A stretch of 64,000 bases of DNA from Lethocerus indicus (lineage: Eukaryota > Arthropoda > Insecta > Hemiptera > Belostomatidae): NCBI GenBank assembly GCA_019843655.1, contig JACDQD010000006.1, positions 19,176,246 through 19,240,245 on the forward strand, read 5' to 3'. Numbering within the stretch: the first letter of the stretch is position 1; every line of letters begins with the position of its first letter. The notes under the pieces were generated by a model. It was not told the DNA's origin, searched no databases, and was given only the letters and a program-made list of their open reading frames with translations. Made by a program: the position numbers and the translations under genes. Shown here in pieces: positions 35,561 through 46,200 of the stretch.

Positions 35561-35794
35561 ACTAAAAATAAACTTGAATAAATTTTGGATCACCAGGAAA
35601 GCTTTTATGATCGTAAATACACACTACCAGATAGGTTTCCTGTCATAAATTTGGAAGTCAGAAACTAATAGTTGTGACCAGTTGTGTGATCAAATATATA
35701 TTTCAACGATTATCCGATAAAGACTTAAGCTGTTTAGCAAAATCCCTCCCAACCCAAATAAGACAAACAACATCCCCAAAAACACAATAACAAG

Positions 35795-35812
35795 ATACAT
35801 ACATACATACAT

Positions 35813-35862
<50 letters not shown>
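35795..35862. repeat. CATA/(AT)n microsatellite inside the composite element
   Basis: ACATACATACATACATATAC followed by about 21 AT dinucleotides, between the element tail and its right arm. Confidence 0.96.
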
Positions 35863-35866
<4 letters not shown>

Positions 35867-36073
35867 CAAACAGACAAACACCACAGTACAAGTGACAGTG
35901 ACATTACAGTGAGGGTACCCAAAAAACATCAAACACACGTGCCAATGTGACTAACACCGCTACTGAAGATGGCGTCCAACCGAAACTGGTCCAGCAAAAG
36001 GCCAAACCGGCGAGAGATACACACGCAATTTACGGTATTCTAACCCCTCGCAGACCACAAAACAGGTATTCTA

Positions 36074-39000
36074 TAGCGTAGCATATAATACATTTCATCC
36101 GTGTCTTGTTTATTCTCCGTAAGGTTGGGTCGGTGAAATTATACGCAACATTAGGATGAATGTGTTAGCACTGTAGTAGGTTGAGTAGGTGTCATTTATG
36201 CGGGCGAGTGCCTGTCCACCGCCCGCCGGGACACTACCCTTGAATATTTATTCCTCTGCGGACTTACCGCGATGTACTTCAAATTTCCAAACCCTTAACT
36301 TCACGAAGGCCGTTTTCTTGTTTCGCGCATGCATTGCATTTCCTTTGTATACAATATGGAAAGTTTCATTTATGCGTCGTCATAGCCTTTTCATCTTGAA
36401 CGAATACTGCAACTCGTGTCCGAAATTCCCTACCACGTAAGACGGGCATTGTTTCTGGTGAATCGTATTAAGCTGTTATTTTCACAATATATTTCGTCGA
36501 CAATATAATACTTTAACTGGTAATATACAGAAAGTATTTCACAAGAACATTATGCTTAGATTTCACATTAACGGACAATGCTTTTTCGATTTTGATGTTC
36601 TAGATTCCTGCATGTCCTGTCATCCACTTTTACTAATGCCTTATATGCATACCGCGGAAACTATCCTGGAAAAGAAGATTCGCGGAGGAGTGAAACCTCA
36701 CGAAATAAATTAGTTCAAACTTTAATTTTTAAGAACCGGTAATTAAACAGTTTGAAAGTATTACTTTTACTGGTTCCACCCAGATGAATAACCTAAAAAC
36801 CGAATGACTGCCATTGTTAACTTTTGTAAATACGCTTCACAAGGTTCTACGGCTTCAATTTCGATTGAAATAATACCCGTTAAAAACAACACCACGCAGA
36901 ATGTAATACGCCGAGGGTTGAAACGAATATTTACCTCAGTGTGTGAGTGAGATCTGGCGTTATCTTTCGCCTCAAAGCGATGGATAATACAGCGTGTGCA
37001 AACACAAAAAACAAAAAAATCTAAGTTCGATGAAAATTAATATCGATTCGGTTGTCTGTCGACGGCCCACCCTTTGTCTTACCTATTAAAGCGGGCCACC
37101 GACTCGCTTCATTTCCTTCTTCCAGGACGAAGAATTACTTTTTTTCCGCGCGGGACCGAACAATGACTGGGCTTCATTAATTTCGAAATAAAGAATAAAA
37201 AAAAAGGAAAACCGGAAATAAGAGCGGGGCGGCGGGGAAAATTACGTTCGGGCCAAACGCGGACGCCGCGCCGGTTTGAATGGAGAAAGGGAGACGTTTT
37301 TCACTGGCAACTGTCAAAAATCAAATCGGGTTTTAATTATGAAGAAAAATACTTAGGCCGGGATTCAATGAGTAAACATATAACAGCAGTAATGACCGTC
37401 TGTTGGTTATCCAGTTTCATGAAACAGAGTATTAGTACCTAAGAAATATATGTAAGCGCAATGTATTCATTGCACGTTGGTTCACAAATAACTCTCTTTT
37501 ACCCCTCAAATTCTATTTGCGGTTGAATTTGTGAATAAATGCACGACTGCTACTTATATGTGGACGAGCGAGCAAAAATATCTGGGTGTATTATAATGCG
37601 TACAGGCAAAATATTAAAAGCTAAATTTGCGACGCCGTCGGAAAAGTGAATGCGTTCAATCGCCTTCCCCATTTCCATCTTCTCCTACTGGTGGATCTCG
37701 GCGGCGGCAATATTAATAAATAAACAAGGAACAAGGCGTTTCATCGACATCCGTTTTCCTGTTGAATATTTACGAAACTAATCCGTTCTTAAGTCCAACG
37801 CTGTTTATTTTCTTTTTCCGCCCCGTTCGGGATTTGAAAACATTTTCCATAATATGAAGACGGCGGAGGAGATAGAGTAATCCGTAGACTTCTTAAGGTC
37901 TTAGGAGACGTAGGTGGGGACGGGGGCGGCGCATCGCCGGGGGCCCACCGAATCTTCTTCTCCCCGGGGCGCTAATGTAAATAAAAAAATGTTTTCCCTG
38001 TGGAGGGGGCAAAGCTTCAATTTGCAATGTACATTGGGGAGTGCGCCAGTCCCCCCAGTCTTAATCTCCTGCAGAAATAACACTGGGCTTTTGGCACGTT
38101 CGAGGGCGAAAAGGAAAATCCCGCCCGCTTGGAAACACAACCGTAGAAACCTCTCTGTGTCATGTTTGGACACTTCCATTGGAGTAAGGAATACAAGACA
38201 AATTACCAAAAAAAAAGAATTTCAAAGTTTACTCCTGTTTAGAAACGCAAATTTGTATGATATGTAGAATTTTGTATGATATCTCCGTATACGAGAAACA
38301 ATAAAAATCTTTCACAAACATTTTCTGATTGCTCGTCCCTATATTTTCCTTACATTTCTTAATGCTACCTTACACTATCCATGATTTACAATAAAAACGA
38401 AAATTTTCTCGGCCCAAACTTCAATTGAAGGAAAATGTTGTCTCTACTTCTTTTATAATACAGGGCCGTATTAACCTTAAATTAAAACTTGCTCTCATGC
38501 AAACTTGGACCAGTAAAAATTCAAGAACAACTCAAGAATTAAATTCTGTTTGGTAGTTGAGGCATTAAAGAAGGAAACTACACAGGCAAATAGTTATATA
38601 ACTATGGTTATAGGTTAGCGTTAAACACCGTTTATAAATCAATTTTATTGTTTCTTTTTATTGTAGAAAACCAAAGAATACCCTTTATTTATGAAAGCGA
38701 ACAAATTATTTATAAATTTTTTCAGACTTAATTGGAATGTATAAAGTCTTCCGGTTTTGGTTTAGTTATTAATAATTTTTCCGGGGGCAGGCAATTCCAC
38801 AAAAAACGGGGACTCGGTACGGGACGATTCCAAAATTGACACATCACGCCGAGCTTATTTCTAAAGTCCCCGTCAAAATCCGTTCGGGGCCCGGCAGTAG
38901 TTAGCGAAGTTCTAATTGCGACCGAGGCCCGCCCGTTTAACAGGGCGCGAGACATTTATACGCTCAAATTCCGGCCAAATAGCCCCCCACCCCGAGAGCC

Positions 39001-39680
39001 GTGTGACGCACCGTCTGACTGGAGGCTCTGGGGCAGACGCGACGCTAATGAGCGGATCCCAGGTAATGAGAAGGACCATTAGTGCGAGACCCCAGAAAGA
39101 GACCAACCCACCGTCATCCCTCCCTCCCCCCCCCCTGCACACGCACTACCCTCTCACTCAATTGTCACCGGCACGTCACCGTTCTGCCCGCACACTAAAA
39201 ACCTCCCCCTCATCCACCTCTGCCGTGCTTCAGATTGTCGGCAAAAACTGTCCAAATACATACCAGTTTAAATGACGATTCTTGCCCCAAATCATGCCTA
39301 CAGTACACTCGTTAATTTTAATAACGTTTCATGACGGGCAGTTAAAAAAAATATTCCGCACTAAGGAAATCGCTCGATTTTTAAGGACAACAAAATTGTC
39401 CGGCTTGATACGATCCCGTCGGCAATATTGACCGGTGGCGCAGCGCTGTTGTAATGATTTGCTCCTCACACTCTTCCTCATCCCTCCGGCTCCCTCGCCC
39501 CTCGCCGGCTACCGGTTAATTAGTTTGTTTTCCCTCATAACAGTGTATACAAACAGGCCCGGGGTTGCCAATTGGTAACGGGTTGGAGAGGGGAAGGTCC
39601 CAAATTGATTGGGGCCCGGCGGAAACCCCGGTTACGATCCCATCCCTTTCTGAGAGAAAGCGCCAGTGGGAGGACGTGAC
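36074..39680. other. Gene-poor DNA with GC-rich islands
   Basis: GC-rich islands at about 37080-37300, 37880-38110, 38770-39270 and 39400-39680. Frames open on both strands in these islands (for example 37901-38267 and 38912-39275) have no domain or splice context. No gene supported. Confidence 0.5.
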
Positions 39681-40375
39681 TCATAGAGTCCGAAGATATT
39701 CCCCAATCCTGATTAATAATGGATCGATACCTAACTGTCTGAACGCTAACAAAATGGTTTAAAATACCTGTTTTGTGGTCTGCGAGGGTTGGAATACCGT
39801 AGTGTTCCCGTGTTTCTGTCTCCTCTCGCTGGTCTTTTGCTAGACCGGTTTTGGCTGCTCGCCATCTTTAGTAGCGGTGTTAGTCACTTTTGGCACTTTG
39901 GATGTATTTTGGGCATCCTCACTGCACTTTCACTATCACCTGTACTGTAAGGTGCTAATACTAAAATGTAAGACAGACCTTTGTTGCGGGCTAGAATTAG
40001 GTGCGCCGTACCATTGAAACTAGTAGCGCATTAAACTGAATACACTACGCATTTTAATAGTGTTAAAAATAACTCAAATATTAAAATATATTATAACTGA
40101 CCTCAGTAGACAGTACACGTAACAGTGACAGTGCAGTGAGGATGCCCAAAAAGCATCCTACAGGTGACTAACACCGCTACTGAAGATGGCGAGCAGCCGA
40201 AACCGGTCTAGCAAAAGAGCAATACAGCGAGAGGAGACAGAAACACACGAAACGTACGGTATTCCAAACCTCGCAGACCATAAAACAGGTATTTTAAACC
40301 ATTTTGTTAGCGTTCAGAGAGTTAGGTATCGATTCATTACTAATCAGCATTGGGGAATATCTTCCGACTCTATGA
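39681..40375. mobile_element. Complete inverted-repeat element within a longer palindrome
   Basis: The element proper is 39757-40299. The left arm 39757-39947 begins GTTTAAAATACCTGTTTTG; a spacer follows; the right arm 40111-40299 ends CAGGTATTTTAAAC. Beyond both ends, 76 bp of sequence is mirrored without gaps: 39681-39756 against 40300-40375, sharing AACGCTAACAAAATG, ATCGATACCTAACT, GATATTCCCCAAT and TCATAGAGTC with few mismatches. The combined arms are therefore about 266 bp. At 40374-40402 a further fragment of the element (GAGACAGAAACACACGAAAT) abuts the right end. Confidence 0.93.
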
Positions 40376-40403
40376 GGAGACAGAAACACACGAAATCTAC
40401 GTT

Positions 40404-42974
40404 AACAAAAGGGTTACTATAAAAAATTGATTACCGATTCCTTGTCACGTCCCAGTACTTGAAAGATAATTCCCGTCGATTTAGAAAATTTAATTAATTG
40501 TAGGGTCATATCTCATCATCAAGATATAATATAACATGGCATTTCATATTTCAATTCTTCTCCAAAAATTCAAAAGAAACAAAGAACCGTGCACAGGAAC
40601 TTATCAGAGCCTCATACCTCATAAATTCGGGGCTAAGTGTGACAACAAGGAATAAATAAAAATAACCGCGAATGTAAATTAAATGGAAATGGTAATCTGA
40701 TATTTCGCAGACATTGGTTGCGGTGTGGTGGAAAAATCCCTTTCTATCCCACGGCCCTTTTCTGGGAAGCTTCTGTCTAAATGAAATATTCAGAGTGAGT
40801 TGAGCGGGAATTTCGATTTACAATGGCGTAAAGTGTATTAAAACTGTTGGGAAAAAGGAACTGTTTCGGGGGGTGAGGCCATAAATTTGCTTGTACGTGG
40901 TAGTTGGTTTTCAATGGACGTCTAATTGAGAATTACTGACCGCCTTCCCCAATTGCGATTGATCTTGGCCCAAGGAAGACTGATGCCACTAATCCGGCTC
41001 ATTATTGCGCCTCTTTTGTTAATGTCCCCCGGCCAAGTATCCAGTTTTTGTCTTCGTTATAAACTTATAGATCAGTCCACAGAAATATAATGAACTAGTT
41101 GCATGTTCTATCATATAACCATAATTAGAAATGTACAAACTGTCATTGTAATTATTTTTCTATTATGCTCGAAATAATTTATATCCTGATCTGTGTCGTC
41201 CACATTTCGCGATTATCACTGCAACTTGGTTTCTACGGGAGTCTATTTACTCTATTTTCTCAGAAGAGAAGCGACAACAAAGTATATGCCTCTTACCTTA
41301 ACTGTGGTGATTTACCTAGAACTGTTGCATTCAACCTGTTATTAATCGTTCGACAGCATTTATTTCTTTTATATTGAACTAAATTTACAATTCCGTAACA
41401 TTAATTTTTCTATTTTGCGGGCTGTTCCTACGAAATGTTAATAAATAAATAAATGAAATTTCCGTTAACAGTTACTATTAATCTATGTTCGCATAAATTG
41501 GTAAAAACAATTACACTGATGATATAAATTTTCGGTGTTTATTTAGGTTTCATTAAGAGATGTTTCGAATGGCCTCAGGCGCAATCGAAATCAAATTGAA
41601 GTATGGCTCGTTAAATATAGGGGGACAGATCTGACCGAATGGCAATTTGAAACAATTCCAGCAGGGTATATTTAATTCAAACCGAACAATATGTAACCGA
41701 GAATTTTTGGTTTTAATTAGGATTCGTCGTGTAACAATTTTTTGTTTCTGCAGACGTACATTTATTTTCGTTTTGTGAACAAGATCATATCTGACCAGAT
41801 TATGCCTGGTAATGATGTTTTGTGGTGTCAGAGGACACGAAACTTCATTTTATTTATACAACCTTCAACTTAAAGCTTGTAAGTCAGCCAATATTTTTAT
41901 AGAATGTACTGCAACCCTTCGGAACCGCTCCACGGACAGGGGTCGGGTTTCTGTTTTCCATCAACTTCAGTTAGTGGATGCTGATGGAGAGAAATTTTAC
42001 TAACCACCTGCCTAGCATCTTCTGTTCACTAGTGCGCACAAGCAGTATAATTTGTGAAAGAATTCTTGTTATTTCAGTTGAAATATGTAGTTTCTGTATT
42101 ATTCGAACCAGTTCCACCACTAAGCAAAGCCAAACCTATATGCGTAAATGTGTACAGGATATCGATTCCAATATGCCAACAGGGTTTGACTTTTTCCAGT
42201 CAAATTGACGACTCAAAAGAAAATAATTTGAGAACGCATTACGTGCACAACCACTCGAATTTATAACGGGGAAAACAATACGGTAAACTACAATACAACG
42301 CCAAAATTATACAATTAGACGCGGAAATATATTGCCCGACTCGGCATCGGGATAAACAATAGAAAATCCGACCAAATCTCCCGGTTGAATGGTCACAGCG
42401 ATTCACTTGGCGACGACAAAGATACACGCGAAACAATAGCTCTATTGTTGTGTTTTAGTGCCAAAACAAGGGAAAGGGGTCGAAAAAAAATTGCGGCCGC
42501 CGCGTCGGTCCGGACAAAAGAAATAATACATTTCATTAACAATGGGCAAATAATGCGGCAACAGAAAAATAATGTTTATACGTGGTGGTGGGGGGTGTCG
42601 GGTGGGTTAGTTAGACCCGGGTGTGTAAAAGAATATCGTCCGGTGAGAGAACAATGGGAAAGAAAAATTAGGAGCGTGGCATTAATATGTACCAAGGAGG
42701 CGGGCCAAGCCCCTGCCAAGTTTTTAACCACCCCCAACCAACTTTTCCTCCCCAGAGCCACCGAATAAGAGCTGTAAATCGGGCTGCTGAACACATTAAA
42801 TATTCCGTTCGTATACGAACGATTGCCCCTTTCCCCTTAAGTTGTCTTGAAATTATACAAGTACTCTACAACTGAAATATAAGATGCATGCCCTCCTTTA
42901 ATCTCGCCATGATGTAAGGAGGTAATCGTTACTGAAATGGTCAAAAAATCTGCACTTAATGTATCGTACTAAAA
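40404..42974. other. Gene-poor DNA; weak exon-like signals at 41754-42266
   Basis: Mostly AT-rich. A GC-rich island at 42380-42780 contains a 127-codon plus-strand frame with no domain. Around 41754-42266 two good acceptors (TTGTTTCTGCAG ending 41753 and TTGTTATTTCAG ending 42075) precede open stretches, but no family can be named and several frames are open together. Confidence 0.4.
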
Positions 42975-43294
42975 ATTCCGTAGATTTCGCGTCTCTCTCT
43001 CCTCTCGCGGAATTGGTTTTTTGCTAGACCGGTTTCGGCTGCTCGTCATCTTCAGTAGCGGTGTTTGTCACTTGGGATGTTTTTTGGGCATCCTCACTGC
43101 ACCGTCGCTGTCACTTGCACTATAAGGCGCTAATACGGGCTACATCCAAAGTGCCAAAACTGACTAACACCGCTACTGAATATGGCAGCCGAAACCGGTC
43201 TCGCAAAAGACCAAGCCTGCGAGAAGAGACTGAAACACACGAAATCTACGGTATTCCAATCCCTCGCAGACCACAAAACAGGTATTCTAAACTA
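42975..43294. mobile_element. Shortened inverted-repeat element copy with reduced spacer
   Basis: The left arm starts at ATTCCGTAGATTTCGCG, without the outer terminus. The spacer is reduced to TAAGGCGCTAATACGGGCTA. The right arm is complete to CCACAAAACAGGTATTCTAAAC at 43294. The internal deletion also removed the inner parts of both arms. Confidence 0.92.
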
Positions 43295-46200
43295 GCAATA
43301 AAAATTGTTAAGCCGACTATTAACTGTAAATAAGATTAACATCTCAAATAATAAATTAGCGCGTCTGAGTACAGAGAGACAAGCCTGAGTAATTGGTTAG
43401 GGATGAGGGGGGGGTCTTCACTCACCGACCCAAGTCCATCAACGTTTCCATTACACGGCTCTTGAGCACTGCTCAATTTAAACTTATCCAATAGGTAGTA
43501 GGGGGATTAGCTTTAAGAAATTCTTTTCAAGCTTTTATATCTAGAGGAGATAAGCCGGGCGAAAATTATTCCGGCGGATCCCGCATCAAAAGAAAGTCCG
43601 TCTCGAGAGGGCGTCTCGTTTAAACGGGGATTTAACTAAATTGCAATTTGGCTAGACTATTTACAGAGGCGTAAAAAGAAATCTCGAGCGGGTCAACATT
43701 CCAGACTTCATTAACGGCGACAGTCGAGAGTATCGAGCCTTAAACGGTCTGGTCTTGTTATCTACCACTCTTTTTGTTTTTATATAACATATTCCAACTA
43801 TTCCAACAAATATTATAAAGTTCTTATTTCCTAATGGAAATATTTATTGATTAAACATTCGGTGGGATTCCATTATGACTACGAATAATTATTACTACTC
43901 AGAAAGTAATTACCGCTCATAACCTTCATTAGTGAGGGAATAATCCTTTCTAATTTATATATAAAATGGACGGAAATACAAGTTTATTTGAAACTGCAAA
44001 CGAAACAAAGGCTCAGTTGTAATTCCTGTCAATGTCTGCGGTTTAATTAGACCCTGTAAGGGCGCGGAACACTGTCCTATTTTATTTTCTGTCGTCTACT
44101 GTCCCACATTGCAAACACTGAACTATACTAATTATTATAAACAGTCCGGTTTAAAAAATAACAGGCTTAAACTATTCCTTTGATTTCATAGGGGAACTAT
44201 TAAGCTTTTAATTACGCTTAATATGCGGATATCCAGCCAGGCATTCCTATAACGCAGTTTTCGAAAGCATACTTCATCTGCCAGCTTTATTATAACTCCC
44301 AAGGCTATAAACATTTTCTCAGAACCGTAGGATGGATTATCACCGAAAGGTATGACACATTAGGTTCTTAAGAAATAAGCTGTCACTCGTGAAAATTTAA
44401 GTTGTCTATAACGATTAACAGAGCGGGTATAATAAGGAAATGGTGTGGAAATATTTTTTGCATTCTTTTTAATTTGGTGGTGTCGGCTCAGAGTAAATTT
44501 TCGGCCGACGTTATCTACATACTAATTGTGGACTTGCCGAGGTGAACTGGGACAAATAACTTTGATAGACAGGTGAAAGTTTGGGGCCGCAAAATGATGA
44601 ACAGGCGCCGGTATGACAGGGCGGGAGGGGGTTCGGCTCCTAATCGGGCAGCCCTCAACCCCGGGCCCAAGTTTAATCACAATATTAGCCACCTTTCATC
44701 CCTTATTATTATTAAAGTCCACCAAACAATTGGGACAACCCCGACGTTGTGTTTGTCTTCGATGGAGCTTCTCCACAGAGTCAATAAATCTAAATGGACG
44801 TTCGACTGAATTTCTTTTAAATTTGGGAAATGAGGGATGATCTATACGTGATCTATATAATACGTTTTCTAAATTTACAAACACTTTCGTGTCACGGCTT
44901 TTTTCATTTCAGTTTTATTTTTAAGTTTTTGAAAGAATAGTTCTCCGGTCCCTCAACAATCAAGTTATTGTTAAAATACGATTTTATGATATTTAAAGGG
45001 TAATAGAATATTAATGACTAATATAATTAGATGCCAACGTGTCACGGGGGGGGGGGAGGAGCGATATCTTCTTATTCGAAAATCGGCCATTGTTAAGCGA
45101 CCATCGAATAAGGAACTGGACGGTAAATGGGAGGTCGGGGAGGTCCGCGAAGTCTCGCTTTTTGCCGCCTCATCAATCTTCCCTCTGTCCCGCTCCTTCC
45201 GCCCCCTCTCTCTTTCTCCCCACCTTTCTTCATTCTTCCGTCGCCTCTTCCTTTAATTCTCCTTTGTTAAATAAATTAACGCGGGCGGGCTGAGGCGCGG
45301 GCGATGCCGCGAAGTGTGATTGATGCCTCCGGAAATTCGCAGGCGGCGGAGGATTTATCGTCTCAATTCGCGGGCCTACATTAATCGCCAGCTCCTAGCC
45401 TAGTGCCGACTGGCACGCCTATCGCCCTCCATCCAGACTCGCTAATTTACAGAAGGACGTGGCGAAACTTGTCTACGCCAAGGGCGCTTTGTTGTTGTAG
45501 CCCGTGCAATGCATACTGACAGTTTAGGCTGCACCGTTCGGTACATAAACCGGCTCGCGGGCTAACTCATTGGGTGTGACGCGCGGTAGATTAGCTCTTT
45601 TTGTCAGTTCACAGATGGCCTTATGTGTAGGCTGTACTAAATAAAAATTTCTATGTAAAATATAGGAAGGTATTAAACAGGTAATATTATAGAAGTTGAA
45701 AGAGTGGAATTTTGATATTCTATTATGATTTAATACTGCAAACAAATATGTATAGAAATATCCTGTAATCACTGCCTCTGTACGGATGTTTATTGGTTGT
45801 TGATGTTATATAGTATTTTATTATTTTTGTTTTCTGTTTCATTTTAGATTTCGGACTACGCATCAGTGGTTCTATCGTGCATTGATCCGCTCAAACGGAA
45901 CGGTATATTTAATCAGAATTAATTATAATTATAATTAATTAGAATTATATTAGGAATATACTAGCTTATTCTATTCTACTACTTCTTCACAATTACGAAT
46001 GCTAGTGCTATTTCCTACAGTCTCTACCGGTCAGATTTTGTTGTAAAACACCATTTTGCTACAGATCCTCGCTGATAATTGTGCTCATTTTAAATCTAAT
46101 TCTAGAATATTATCTATAGGGTTAACAAACTGCCTATCGGGGGTGAGAATAGCGGGCAGACAGGGGCCAGCTATCTCCCAGCTTTGGTGTCGCCCTCTAA

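Larger units (their letters stand above)
34700..36073 (+). mobile_element. Array-bearing inverted-repeat element, nearly complete copy
   Basis: Order: an (AT)n tract replacing the left arm (34708-34731); spacer in reverse orientation relative to the copies at 29.4 and 39.8 kb (about 34735-34890, with CGCCTTACAGTACAAGTGAC at its end); AT-rich leader; eight 70-bp units plus a partial (34985-35560); a unique tail (AAATTTTGGATCACCAGG onward); a CATA/AT microsatellite (35795-35862); and the right arm (35883-36073) with CCGCTACTGAAGATGGCG, ending CCACAAAACAGGTATTC. It shows that the array, spacer and arms belong to one composite element. No transposase frame is present, so it is non-autonomous. Confidence 0.88.

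Noticed and set aside
37901..38267. Overlapping 102- and 117-codon frames on opposite strands
   Set aside because: Mirror frames over one GC-rich block are a composition effect; no domain in either.
42385..42768. 127-codon plus-strand frame
   Set aside because: Lies in a GC-rich island with a frame open on the other strand as well; no recognisable motif.
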